From contig JALZUY010000180.1 in the NCBI GenBank assembly GCA_023301395.1, positions 1 through 30,011 on the forward strand: DNA of 30,011 nucleotides. Reading direction: 5' to 3'. How positions within the stretch are numbered: position 1 is the stretch's first letter; every line of letters begins with the position of its first letter. This document shows positions 13,144 to 22,232 of the stretch, piece after piece. The position numbers were made by a program, and so were the translations under genes. This DNA is from Nonlabens sp. GTDB lineage: Bacteria > Bacteroidota > Bacteroidia > Flavobacteriales > Flavobacteriaceae. The notes beneath the pieces are model-generated. The model ran no database searches. It was not told the origin of the DNA and was given only the letters and a program-made list of their open reading frames with translations.

Positions 13144-15150
13144 TTAGTCTACATTATCATGTAGAAATGAGTTATTGTTTGTTCTTAATTGAATCTCATC
13201 GTTACCATCTGTAGACAAGGTTGTTCTTGAACGATCTGACTCGTTAGGCAAATCATCAAGTTGTACACCATGTCTTTCAAAGGCTGGTTTCTTTTCAATT
13301 TCCTCAAGTCTATGGGAGTTCTTAAACTTAAAGTTGTAAGCGTGTAATTTACGCTTGCGCTCTTCGGCTCTTTGAATTAACACTTCATTAATTGGTAAAT
13401 CAGTTAATTCAACATTTTCAGAAATCTCTTCTTTAACCTCTATTTTCTTTAATGGCTCAGATGGTTCTGTTTTTGTAATTAATTGAATCTCCTCTTCGGC
13501 CACCTGTGTAACCTCTTGACTTGCGGGCTTAGCTTGATTCATAGTTTCTTCAACTTCCATATAATCGTCCAGTGAGTACTTTGTCACACCTTCTGGAGAG
13601 ATCTCAGTTACTGGAATCACATTAATAGGGTCTATAACCTCAATATCTTCAAGATTATGGACTATTGACGGTTTGTTGTCTTCTATGCCAGATTTAGAAA
13701 TAGGCATGTCAAAATCAAGTAAAAATTGATCTTCTTCATCCTCAATTTCAACCTCTATATCCATTATAGCCGCTGCACTAGGCTGCGCTTCTCTAATAAC
13801 AAACTCTGTAGGCTGTATATCTAGTACTTCTTCATAAACCACATTCAAATTTGTGATAAATTCGGTTGTTGGAATCAATACATTTTCTTCAGTACTAGCT
13901 GGCATCATTGGCTCAGGCTCTTCTTCGCCTAGAGTATGGATTATTTTTAATGGTTCAGCAGGTTCTGTGGGCTCGATTTGTTGTGGTAATTCTGCTTTCG
14001 CGAAAGCGTTACCAGCACCATCATTCTCTTCCTCATCTTCTCCTAAATCCATGATAATCTTACCAGGAACAGCTTGATTAGTTTCCTGTAAAACAGCACT
14101 AGCACGTTGTTCATCCTCTAAAGTATGAATGATGCGCTTAGCCTCAGTATTTGAAATATCATTTTGTTGTTCTTTATTGAATCCAGTGGCAATTACAGTA
14201 ACAGCAATCGCATCTCCTAGAGACTCGTCCTCGCCTACTCCCATAATGATGTTTGCGCCACCACCAGCCTCAACTTGAATCAAGTCATTAATTTCTCCTA
14301 TCTCATCAATAGTGATCTCTTCAGAACCAGATACGATAAGCAACAATACATTCTTTGCTCCCGAAATCTTATTATCATTCAATAATGGAGAATCTAGAGC
14401 CTTGATTATTCCTTCCTGTGCGCGATTTGCTCCAGTTGATTGTGAACTACCCATGATAGCAGTTCCAGAATTTGAAAGTACTGTTTTTGCATCACGCAAG
14501 TCAATGTTTTGCGTGTAGTGATGTGTTATAACCTCAGCAATACCTCGTGAAGCCGTAGCAAGAACCTCGTCAGCTTTTGAAAATCCAGCTTTGAAACCTA
14601 AGTTTCCATAAACTTCTCTCAACTTATTATTATTGATAATAATCAACGAGTCCACTTGTGAACGGAATTTCTCAATTCCCAACTGTGCTTGTTCATTACG
14701 TACTTTACCTTCAAAGTTGAATGGAGTAGTTACAATTCCTACGGTTAGAATATCTAACTCACGAGAAATTTGAGCAATCACTGGCGCAGCACCAGTTCCT
14801 GTTCCACCACCCATTCCCGCAGTAATAAAAACCATTTTAGTGTTTGTGTCTAGCATAGCGCGTATTTCCTCTATGCTTTCTTGTGCAGCGCGCTCTCCTA
14901 CTTCTGGATTTGCTCCAGCTCCTAGTCCTTCAGTTAAGGTAACTCCTAACTGAATTTTATTTGGCACAGGACTATTATCTAGAGCTTGCGAGTCTGTATT
15001 ACAAATCACAAAATCTACTCCTTTTATCCCTTGCTGGAACATGTGCTTGATAGCGTTGCTACCGCCACCACCTACACCTATTACTTTTATAACGTTTGAT
15101 TTGTTTAAGGGTAAATCAAAGGCTAAGTCGTTAAAATCTTCATTACTCAT
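13144..15150 (-). CDS. ftsZ: Cell division GTPase FtsZ with long C-terminal linker
   Basis: The tubulin homologue that forms the division ring. The GTPase half (about 1-330) has GVGGGGSNA (25-33), the signature GGGTGTG (114-120), TTPFNFEG (141-148) and the T7-loop NIDLRDA (215-221). The linker (about 335-610) is acidic, Pro-rich and probably disordered, as in other Bacteroidota, making the protein 668 residues against about 380 in E. coli. A conserved C-terminal peptide KPAFERHGVQLDDLP (621-635), the likely FtsA-binding site, is followed by a 33-residue tail. Inside the linker a short motif I-I/V-H/M-x-L-E/G-D/E recurs four times (340, 365, 403, 496), and the palindrome adds AFAKA at 382-386. 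It is the last gene of the dcw operon, 44 bases after ftsA. Confidence 0.98.
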   Translation of the reverse strand: MSNEDFNDLAFDLPLNKSNVIKVIGVGGGGSNAIKHMFQQGIKGVDFVICNTDSQALDNSPVPNKIQLGVTLTEGLGAGANPEVGERAAQESIEEIRAMLDTNTKMVFITAGMGGGTGTGAAPVIAQISRELDILTVGIVTTPFNFEGKVRNEQAQLGIEKFRSQVDSLIIINNNKLREVYGNLGFKAGFSKADEVLATASRGIAEVITHHYTQNIDLRDAKTVLSNSGTAIMGSSQSTGANRAQEGIIKALDSPLLNDNKISGAKNVLLLIVSGSEEITIDEIGEINDLIQVEAGGGANIIMGVGEDESLGDAIAVTVIATGFNKEQQNDISNTEAKRIIHTLEDEQRASAVLQETNQAVPGKIIMDLGEDEEENDGAGNAFAKAELPQQIEPTEPAEPLKIIHTLGEEEPEPMMPASTEENVLIPTTEFITNLNVVYEEVLDIQPTEFVIREAQPSAAAIMDIEVEIEDEEDQFLLDFDMPISKSGIEDNKPSIVHNLEDIEVIDPINVIPVTEISPEGVTKYSLDDYMEVEETMNQAKPASQEVTQVAEEEIQLITKTEPSEPLKKIEVKEEISENVELTDLPINEVLIQRAEERKRKLHAYNFKFKNSHRLEEIEKKPAFERHGVQLDDLPNESDRSRTTLSTDGNDEIQLRTNNNSFLHDNVD
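13993..14008. repeat. GCTTTCGCGAAAGC palindrome, copy 6
   Basis: Perfect 14-bp core (13994-14007) with outer pair T/G. It lies in the FtsZ linker and is read as AFAKA. Confidence 0.95.
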
Positions 15151-15194
15151 ATCGCTGCTACTTTATGGTTTAAGTACTCTTTTATTATTAACTT

Positions 15195-16526
15195 TTATTC
15201 TGCTTGGTCTAGAAAGTCTTTCAACTTAGTAGTCCAATTCTCAAAAAAGCCGCGTTTTTTCTCTTCCTCGGCAGCTTTTTCTTGTTGTTCCATTCCTTCA
15301 ATTTCATTTGTGATTTCTTCTATCACTTCATCCACTGGTTGTTCTTCTAGTTTTGCATCTAGATAACTATCCTCAAGACCCTTCATTACTAATCCTACTG
15401 CAGTTGCAAAAACAGGACTAGTGCTTTCTGCATCGCTATCACCGGCAAGGTGCTCGTTAGGATATCCTATACGGCTAGGCATTCCAGTCACATACTCTGC
15501 AAGTTGCTTGATATGTTTTAACTGACTACCACCACCGGTAAGAACCACTCCAGCGATTAGTTGCTTTTTAGGATCTTCATGACCGTAATTCTTAATTTCT
15601 ACAAACACCGTTTCCAGAATTTCAATAACACGTGCATGAATGATTTTACTTAAGTTCTTCAGAGTAATCTCTTTAGGCTCACGTCCACGTAATCCTGGAA
15701 TGGAAACAATCTCATTTTCTTTATTCTCACCTGGCCATGCGCTACCAAATTTTGTCTTCAATAACTCTGCTTGCTTTTCTATTATAGAGCAACCAGCTTT
15801 AATATCTTCAGTAATAATATTTCCACCTTGAGGTATTACAGCTGTGTGACGTATGATACCATCTTTAAAAATGGCCAAATCTGTTGTTCCACCACCTATG
15901 TCGATAAGTGCTACTCCTGCTTCTTTTTCTTCCTGACTTAGAACCGCGTCTGCACTTGCAAGTGGTTCTAGCGTTATTTTCTTTAAATCTAAATCGGCGC
16001 TTTTCACACATCGATAAATATTCTTAATTGAGGCCACTTGACCAACAACTACATGAAAATTTGCTTCTAGACGACCGCCGTACATTCCAACTGGCTCTTT
16101 GATCTCTGACTGTCCATCGATTTTATACTCTTGTGGTAATACATGAATAATCTCTTCACCTGGCAACATTACCAGTTTGTGAACTTGACCACAAAGAGTA
16201 TCAATATCTGCCTGGTCAATTACTTCTTCAGAGTTTCCTCGGGTGATATAATCGCTATGTTGTAAACTACGTATGTGTTGACCTGCAATACCTACAGTTA
16301 CTTCTTTAATTTTTATTCCACTAACAGCCTCAGCCTGATCAACGGCTTGTTGAATAGACTGAATAGTTTGTGTAATGTTATTTACTACACCTCTGTGAAC
16401 TCCTAGACTCTTTGACCTTCCTACACCTAGAATTTCAAGTTTGCCGTATTCATTTTTACGACCTATCATGGCCACAATCTTTGTGGTTCCTATGTCTAGT
16501 CCTACTGCATATTCTTGTAAATCCAT
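15195..16526 (-). CDS. ftsA: Cell division protein FtsA
   Basis: An actin-fold ATPase that ties FtsZ to the membrane. It has phosphate loops LDIGTTK (10-16) and DIGGGTTD (209-216) and the adenosine motif VVLTGGGSQL (327-336). The 1C domain follows the first loop. After an acidic linker (about 390-425) the C-terminal FFENWTTKLKDFLDQAE (427-443) looks like the amphipathic membrane-targeting helix. The 443-residue length is normal. It lies four bases after ftsQ and 44 before ftsZ. Confidence 0.97.
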   Translation of the reverse strand: MDLQEYAVGLDIGTTKIVAMIGRKNEYGKLEILGVGRSKSLGVHRGVVNNITQTIQSIQQAVDQAEAVSGIKIKEVTVGIAGQHIRSLQHSDYITRGNSEEVIDQADIDTLCGQVHKLVMLPGEEIIHVLPQEYKIDGQSEIKEPVGMYGGRLEANFHVVVGQVASIKNIYRCVKSADLDLKKITLEPLASADAVLSQEEKEAGVALIDIGGGTTDLAIFKDGIIRHTAVIPQGGNIITEDIKAGCSIIEKQAELLKTKFGSAWPGENKENEIVSIPGLRGREPKEITLKNLSKIIHARVIEILETVFVEIKNYGHEDPKKQLIAGVVLTGGGSQLKHIKQLAEYVTGMPSRIGYPNEHLAGDSDAESTSPVFATAVGLVMKGLEDSYLDAKLEEQPVDEVIEEITNEIEGMEQQEKAAEEEKKRGFFENWTTKLKDFLDQAE

Positions 16527-16530
16527 TTCC

Positions 16531-17244
16531 CTACTTTTTAATGCTTACGACCTGATTTTTATATCTCAAGTCGATCGTTTTAACTTGATTCAAGCGGTTA
16601 TCCTTTTCCATTTTTGCAATAAATCCTTTATAATTCATTGCCTTGTGATCTAAATCATCTACTTCACCCCATAGAACTTCATAATCATGAGCTCTTATTT
16701 CCAACGACACTTCACCTTTTTTATCAAAAGATATTTGCGTTACTGCAGGTTTTAAAAACTCATCTTCATTTATAAAATTCACTAGTTTAAAAAGTGAGTT
16801 TTTTAAAGAATCTTTATAACCAAATACCAGCGGTACAAATGCGGTATGTTCTTGAGATAATGGCATGAGCTCATTATCTACATCTAGATACATTTGTGAA
16901 GGCGACATTAATCGAGCTATAGGCGATCTTTGCTCTACAACCACTTTTACGCTACCATCGAGTGAAACAGAGATCTCTGCACCTCTGACCATTGCGTTTT
17001 CAACAATGCGCAATTCACCTTTATTCAAATCTAGATTTTCTACCGCTACCGATTGGATACTGTCTACATTTTGTATCAACAATTTATTAACGTTTTTCTC
17101 AGAAATAAAAAGAGCATTATCATTTGCAAATGAAATAGTTACATCTTTAACCTTTCTTTTTTCAAAACGATGAGCCGCAAACGCATAAGCGCTGAATATC
17201 AACACCATACAAAAAACGTATTTCAAGATGCTTTTAAAGCTCAT
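16531..17244 (-). CDS. ftsQ: Cell division protein FtsQ (DivIB)
   Basis: A bitopic divisome protein of 237 residues. It has a short cytoplasmic N-terminus, a transmembrane segment at about 7-24 (LKYVFCMVLIFSAYAFAA), a POTRA-like region starting VKDVTISFANDNALFISEKNV, and a beta domain ending TIDLRYKNQVVSIKK. Sequence conservation is low in this family, so position between murC and ftsA carries much of the call. Its start overlaps murC by 11 bases. Confidence 0.92.
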   Translation of the reverse strand: MSFKSILKYVFCMVLIFSAYAFAAHRFEKRKVKDVTISFANDNALFISEKNVNKLLIQNVDSIQSVAVENLDLNKGELRIVENAMVRGAEISVSLDGSVKVVVEQRSPIARLMSPSQMYLDVDNELMPLSQEHTAFVPLVFGYKDSLKNSLFKLVNFINEDEFLKPAVTQISFDKKGEVSLEIRAHDYEVLWGEVDDLDHKAMNYKGFIAKMEKDNRLNQVKTIDLRYKNQVVSIKK

Positions 17245-18601
17245 GATGCAACAATTTTGATGTTAACTTTTGAATCTCTATGCCTATATCACCAGCACCT
17301 ATCATCACTACGATACGCGTGTTCATTTCCTCAACAAACTCTGTTATATCACTTTTATCTAAAACCGTTACTACTGCTGGTTTTTTATCTAATTTCTGGA
17401 TTTTACTACACAAGACTTGAGAAGTAATTCCTTCTATAGGCAATTCTCTCGCTGGATAAATATCTAACAAGGCTAGTTTATCAAATTGCGCAAGACTCAA
17501 TACAAATTCATTCATAAAATCTCTCGTACGCGAAAACAAATGAGGTTGGAAAATAGCCAGCACTTCTTCATCAGGATACATTTCTCTTACTGCTTGATAT
17601 ACCGCATTTATCTCAGTAGGGTGATGTGCATAATCATCAATAAGTACTTTAGAATCTGTATTGATTTTATAAGTAAACCTGCGTTCTACGCCTTTAAAAG
17701 TTACTAGCGCTAGTTTTAATTTCTCAATATCTACTCCATACTCAATAGCCATTGCAAGTGCTAAAAGCGCATTGGACAAATTATGTTTTCCCGGTAGTTG
17801 CATGCAAAAACTCGTATAAATATCAAGTCCTATTTGTAAATCAAAGTGATAAGCTCCACCTGCAATTACTATATTTATCGCCTTATAATGACCTGAATTT
17901 AACCCGACCTTAATTCCATCAATTACAACTTGTTCATTAACGATCAATGTCTTGCCCTGAAGTAATCCAGCAAAGTCGTGAAAAGTCTGTTCAAAAGTGG
18001 CGACATCTCCATAGATATCAAGATGATCTGCATCCATAGCCGTAATCCCAGCAATATCTGGTGATAACTGCATAAAGGATCTATCGAACTCGTCTGCTTC
18101 AACGACCATTACATCAGTTCCAGAACACAAATAATTGGTTTTAAATTCTTCAAGAATTCCACCACAAAAAGCGGTCATTTTCACACCACTTTTATAAAGC
18201 AAATGCGCCAGAATAGCACTTGTAGTAGTCTTACCATGTGTGCCAGCAACTGCCAGACAAGTCATGGTTTGTGAAATTTGACCTAATAATTGAGCACGTT
18301 TAAGTATGGGAACTCCGCTTTCGCGAAAGCGTGATAACTCATTCATAGTGGATGGAATAGCTGGCGTATAAATGACTTGAGCTATTGCTGTATTCTTAAA
18401 CGTTTCGGGAATTGAATTATAATTATCGTCATAATGAATAGCGATGCCTTCATCTTCTAATTGCTTAGTAAGTGAAGTAATAACACGATCATAACCAGCT
18501 ACAACTTTACCTTGCTCGTGCAAATAACGAGCAAGCGCACTCATTCCTATCCCACCGATACCGATAAAATAAACATGCGTAATATGCTTTAAACTAGTCA
18601 T
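17234..18601 (-). CDS. murC: UDP-N-acetylmuramate-L-alanine ligase MurC
   Basis: Adds the first amino acid (L-Ala) to UDP-MurNAc in the cytoplasm using ATP. A nucleotide-binding N-terminus FIGIGGIGMSALARYL (12-27), P-loop AGTHGKTTTSA (119-129), a central domain with EADEFDRSF and the C-terminal DDYAHHPTEI motif are present; 455 residues is normal. Palindrome copy 7 encodes RFRES (91-95) just before the P-loop domain, replacing family residues without an obvious insertion. It overlaps murG by 8 bases upstream and ftsQ by 11 downstream. Confidence 0.98.
   Translation of the reverse strand: MTSLKHITHVYFIGIGGIGMSALARYLHEQGKVVAGYDRVITSLTKQLEDEGIAIHYDDNYNSIPETFKNTAIAQVIYTPAIPSTMNELSRFRESGVPILKRAQLLGQISQTMTCLAVAGTHGKTTTSAILAHLLYKSGVKMTAFCGGILEEFKTNYLCSGTDVMVVEADEFDRSFMQLSPDIAGITAMDADHLDIYGDVATFEQTFHDFAGLLQGKTLIVNEQVVIDGIKVGLNSGHYKAINIVIAGGAYHFDLQIGLDIYTSFCMQLPGKHNLSNALLALAMAIEYGVDIEKLKLALVTFKGVERRFTYKINTDSKVLIDDYAHHPTEINAVYQAVREMYPDEEVLAIFQPHLFSRTRDFMNEFVLSLAQFDKLALLDIYPARELPIEGITSQVLCSKIQKLDKKPAVVTVLDKSDITEFVEEMNTRIVVMIGAGDIGIEIQKLTSKLLHHEL
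18316..18331. repeat. CGCTTTCGCGAAAGCG palindrome, copy 7
   Basis: Perfect 16-bp palindrome within murC, read as RFRES (91-95). Confidence 0.95.
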
Positions 18602-19682
18602 TAATTATAGATTCTAATTGGGTTACAATATCGATTGTTGCACTGGGCAATGCGAGTTGTTTGATTTGATAAGATAGGCTGTTCTGCAATTTTTCATCTT
18701 CAATTAATCCTTTCCAAATCGTTATAAAATTTTGATCTAAATCTGCTTCTTTCACTAATAATCCAGCACCTTTTTCAACCACTGCCATGGCATTTTTAGT
18801 TTGATGATCTTCAGCCACGTTAGGCGACGGAATAAATATCACAGGTTTTCCTACAATACATAATTCTGAGATTGTTCCTGCTCCAGCTCTTGAGATGATA
18901 AGATCTGCTGCGCTGTAAACTAAGTCCATCTTACTTATGAATGCATGTACTTGAACGCTTGAACTCGCTCTATGCTTATACTGCTCATAATAAAACTTAC
19001 CGCACTGCCATATTACTTGAACGTCTTGCGATATATACTCTATTTGAGCGTCTATTAATTGATTGACTCTACGAGCTCCAAGACTTCCACCTAGAATCAA
19101 TAATGTTTTCTTTGACGAATCCAGTTTAAAATGAGCAATCGCTTCATCTCTTTTTGAATCAATATCTAATAAATCTTGACGCACGGGATTCCCAGTAAGG
19201 ACTATTTTTTCTTTAGGAAAGAAACGTTCTAAACCTGCACTGGCAACACAAATTTTCTTTACTCTTTTTGATAATAATTTATTAGTAATTCCAGGATAGG
19301 AATTTTGCTCTTGTATTAAACATGGAACACTCTTCATGCTAGCCATTTGCAATAATGGGCCACTTGCATATCCACCGGTTCCAATTGCTGCAGTAGGTTT
19401 GAATTCGTTTATAATTCTTCTCGCATCCCAAAGACTTTTCAAAATCTTAAATGGAAATGCTAGGTTATCTAATGTTAACTTGCGCTGCAATCCACTGATC
19501 CAAAGTCCTTTTATTTCATAACCAGCTGCTGGGACTTTTTCCATTTCCATACGATTGCTGGCACCTACAAATAGGATCTCACAGTTGGGCCAGCGACGCT
19601 TGCATTCATTTGCGATTGCAATTGCTGGATAAATATGGCCACCGGTGCCACCACCTGATATAATGAATTTATAAGGCTTCAC
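18594..19682 (-). CDS. murG: UDP-GlcNAc transferase MurG (lipid II synthase)
   Basis: Transfers GlcNAc to lipid I at the inner face of the cytoplasmic membrane, giving lipid II. The N-terminal Gly-rich loop ISGGGTGGHIYPAIAIA (8-24), a second loop ILGGSLGARRVN, and the donor-binding region ISRAGAGTISEL are present. The length of 362 residues is standard. The start overlaps the ftsW end by 14 bases. Confidence 0.98.
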   Translation of the reverse strand: MKPYKFIISGGGTGGHIYPAIAIANECKRRWPNCEILFVGASNRMEMEKVPAAGYEIKGLWISGLQRKLTLDNLAFPFKILKSLWDARRIINEFKPTAAIGTGGYASGPLLQMASMKSVPCLIQEQNSYPGITNKLLSKRVKKICVASAGLERFFPKEKIVLTGNPVRQDLLDIDSKRDEAIAHFKLDSSKKTLLILGGSLGARRVNQLIDAQIEYISQDVQVIWQCGKFYYEQYKHRASSSVQVHAFISKMDLVYSAADLIISRAGAGTISELCIVGKPVIFIPSPNVAEDHQTKNAMAVVEKGAGLLVKEADLDQNFITIWKGLIEDEKLQNSLSYQIKQLALPSATIDIVTQLESIIND

Positions 19683-20871
19683 TGAGTACGTCTAATGGGT
19701 TCAACTCTTCTTGATTTTCTTCTTCTTGCTTGCGCAAGGTTTGTCTTTTGGAACTTACACTTAGCACTATTCCTACCGCCATGCAGGTCATCCATATAGA
19801 AGTTCCTCCACTACTTATAAGTGGTAAGGTTTGTCCTGTTACTGGAAACAAGTTCACCGCAACACCCATATTTATAAGTGCTTGCATTACAATAGGCAAA
19901 CCTACTCCTACAACCAGTAGACTTCCAAAAATGGTCTCTGCTTTATTTGCGATAACAATAATCCTAAATAGAAAAAACAGATATACTGCTAGCACTATTA
20001 AACCTCCTAAAAGTCCAAATTCTTCAATAATAATTGCATAAATAAAATCACTTGATGATTGTGGTAAAAAATATTTAGTTGTGCTCTTCCCAGGACCTAC
20101 TCCTATAGGATATCCATTTGCTATGGCTGTTTTAGCTTTTTCAACTTGATAGACAGAATCGTTATCACCATCGCCTGCAAAACTAGAAATACGCGATGCC
20201 CATGTATCTACACGATCATCAAATAAATCTGGAAAAGCTTTAGCAGTAACCACAAACATAGTTAGCGCCAGTATCCCAGCACCAATAATCCCAAGCAAGT
20301 ACTTCCATGGATATCCACCAATAAAACATAGTATCAAGACCATTAGAAAAATTAATGCGGTAGTAGAAAAATTAGAAGGTAAAATCCATATCAAAATAAA
20401 ACCTACAGGAAACCATAATGGCCACAAGGATTGTTTAAAAGTGACCACCTTATCTTTAATGCTACTCAAGTACTTTGCCACATAAGTCATCAATACCACA
20501 CTAGCTAGAGTACTCGTTTGAAAACCTACTCCTAATACAGGAATACGCATCCATCTACTAGCATTTGCTCCATTCATGGTAGTTCCCTGAAACGCCGTAT
20601 AAATAAGCATTAAAGCTACACATGGCAATAGCATAATACTGAGTCCTTTGAACCAGTTATAGGGAACTTTATGAACTGCATAAGCAATACTTAATCCTAT
20701 ACATAAATGAAAAAAATGTTTCCCTATGTACTTTGCCGTATTACCTTCTCCACCGCTCAAATAAGCCAGGTTACTACTTGCGCTGTAAACTGGTAAAAAA
20801 GAAAAAATAGCAAGTGCTAGGACTATTGCCCATAAAAATAAATCACCTGATATGTGTTTCTTAATCCACAT
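19669..20871 (-). CDS. ftsW: SEDS-family cell division protein FtsW
   Basis: A polytopic peptidoglycan glycosyltransferase that works with FtsI at the septum. Its 400 residues contain about ten hydrophobic segments. Typical SEDS stretches include the long extracytoplasmic loop with YQVEKAKTAIANGYPIGVGPGKS, DFIYAIIIEEFGLLGG and the late GGTSIWMTCMAVGIVL. FtsW rather than RodA is chosen because the gene lies between murD and murG. It starts two bases after the murD stop. Confidence 0.96.
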   Translation of the reverse strand: MWIKKHISGDLFLWAIVLALAIFSFLPVYSASSNLAYLSGGEGNTAKYIGKHFFHLCIGLSIAYAVHKVPYNWFKGLSIMLLPCVALMLIYTAFQGTTMNGANASRWMRIPVLGVGFQTSTLASVVLMTYVAKYLSSIKDKVVTFKQSLWPLWFPVGFILIWILPSNFSTTALIFLMVLILCFIGGYPWKYLLGIIGAGILALTMFVVTAKAFPDLFDDRVDTWASRISSFAGDGDNDSVYQVEKAKTAIANGYPIGVGPGKSTTKYFLPQSSSDFIYAIIIEEFGLLGGLIVLAVYLFFLFRIIVIANKAETIFGSLLVVGVGLPIVMQALINMGVAVNLFPVTGQTLPLISSGGTSIWMTCMAVGIVLSVSSKRQTLRKQEEENQEELNPLDVLSEAL

Positions 20872-20873
20872 GA

Positions 20874-22232
20874 TTAAAGTGCTCTTACAGCGTTTTTAAA
20901 TTGTCTACCGCGATCTTCATAATTCTCAAATAAATCAAAACTTGCACATGCAGGAGAAAGCAACACATTATCTCCTGGACTTGCTAATTTATAAGCAACT
21001 CTTACCGCATCTTCCATAGAAGATGTCTCCACCATTTGATCTACACAACCACTAAAAGCCTCTACGATTTTTGAATTATCAGTACCTAAACAAACGATTG
21101 CCTTCACGTTTTTATTTACTAATGCAAACAACTCACTATAATCATTTCCTTTATCAACTCCACCTAAGATCCATACCGTCGGCTTTTCCATACTATCAAG
21201 TGCATAATATGTAGCATTTACATTGGTCGCTTTTGAATCATTGATATATTGAACCTTATTAATCTTCAATACTTGTTCTAACCTGTGCTCTACACCTTGA
21301 AAAGACGCAAGACTTTGACGTATAGTCTCTTTACGGATTTGTAAAAGTTTTGCAGTCGTTGCTGCTGCCATTGCGTTTGCAGTGTTATGCTGACCTTTAA
21401 TAGATAAATTTTGAATAGGCATAGTAAATAAGTTTGAGTCTAGGTTGATATTGATGTTGTTGTCTTTTATATAAGCTCCATAATCCAATTCTCTAGTCAT
21501 AGAAAAAGGAACTAATCGAGATTTAATCGTACTGTTTGTTAATGCATTTTGAATGGCCGGATCATCAGCGTTATAGATGAAAAAATCATTCTCATCTTGA
21601 TTCATTGCGATTCGCATTTTGCTCGCTATGTAATTGTCAAAATTGTAATCGTATCGATCTAAGTGATCTGGTGTGATATTGAGTAGCACAGCAATTCTAG
21701 GCTTGAATTTATTGATTCCATCTAGCTGGAAACTACTAACCTCGAGCACTCTATATTCTGCTGGTCCAGCCGCAACTTGTGCTGCATAGCTCTTACCTAT
21801 GTTTCCGCCTATGGTTACATCAAGATCTGCTACTTCAAGCATATGCCCTATGAGACTTGTAACTGTAGTTTTACCATTACTTCCAGTAATTGCAATTTCA
21901 ACCTCATCTGTAAATCGCGAAGCAAATTCTATTTCTGATATGACTGGAATTCCAGCACTTAAAATCTTTTGAACAATATTTGCTGTGTCTGGTATTCCAG
22001 GACTTTTCACAACCACGTCAGCGTTGAGGATTTGTTCCATATCATGACCGCCTGTTTCATGTGGAATATATTGATCTTGTAACGCTTTCGCGAAAGCGTC
22101 TTTCAAAATACCACCATCGCTCAAAAAAACATCGTGACCACGTTGAGTTGCTAACATAGCAGCTCCTACGCCACTCATGCCACCACCTAAAATGACGATC
22201 CGTTTCTTATTTGCTGTTTGCATCCAAGTCAT
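20874..22232 (-). CDS. murD: UDP-N-acetylmuramoyl-L-alanine-D-glutamate ligase MurD
   Basis: Adds D-Glu to UDP-MurNAc-L-Ala. It has a Rossmann-type start (RIVILGGGMSGVGAAML, 11-27), P-loop ITGSNGKTTVTSL (115-127), NITPDHLDRY and, late, NDSKATNVNAT, all characteristic of MurD. The 452-residue length is normal. Palindrome copy 8 gives AFAKA at 46-50 in the N-terminal domain. The start codon shares one base with the mraY stop. Confidence 0.98.
   Translation of the reverse strand: MTWMQTANKKRIVILGGGMSGVGAAMLATQRGHDVFLSDGGILKDAFAKALQDQYIPHETGGHDMEQILNADVVVKSPGIPDTANIVQKILSAGIPVISEIEFASRFTDEVEIAITGSNGKTTVTSLIGHMLEVADLDVTIGGNIGKSYAAQVAAGPAEYRVLEVSSFQLDGINKFKPRIAVLLNITPDHLDRYDYNFDNYIASKMRIAMNQDENDFFIYNADDPAIQNALTNSTIKSRLVPFSMTRELDYGAYIKDNNININLDSNLFTMPIQNLSIKGQHNTANAMAAATTAKLLQIRKETIRQSLASFQGVEHRLEQVLKINKVQYINDSKATNVNATYYALDSMEKPTVWILGGVDKGNDYSELFALVNKNVKAIVCLGTDNSKIVEAFSGCVDQMVETSSMEDAVRVAYKLASPGDNVLLSPACASFDLFENYEDRGRQFKNAVRAL
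22083..22098. repeat. CGCTTTCGCGAAAGCG palindrome, copy 8
   Basis: Perfect palindrome, 18 bp with flanking A/T, within murD, read as AFAKA (46-50). Confidence 0.95.

Noticed and set aside
21909..21916. TCGCGAAG and similar short matches to the palindrome core (also 17528-17535)
   Set aside because: They match only 7-8 bases on one side and are explained by coding sequence.
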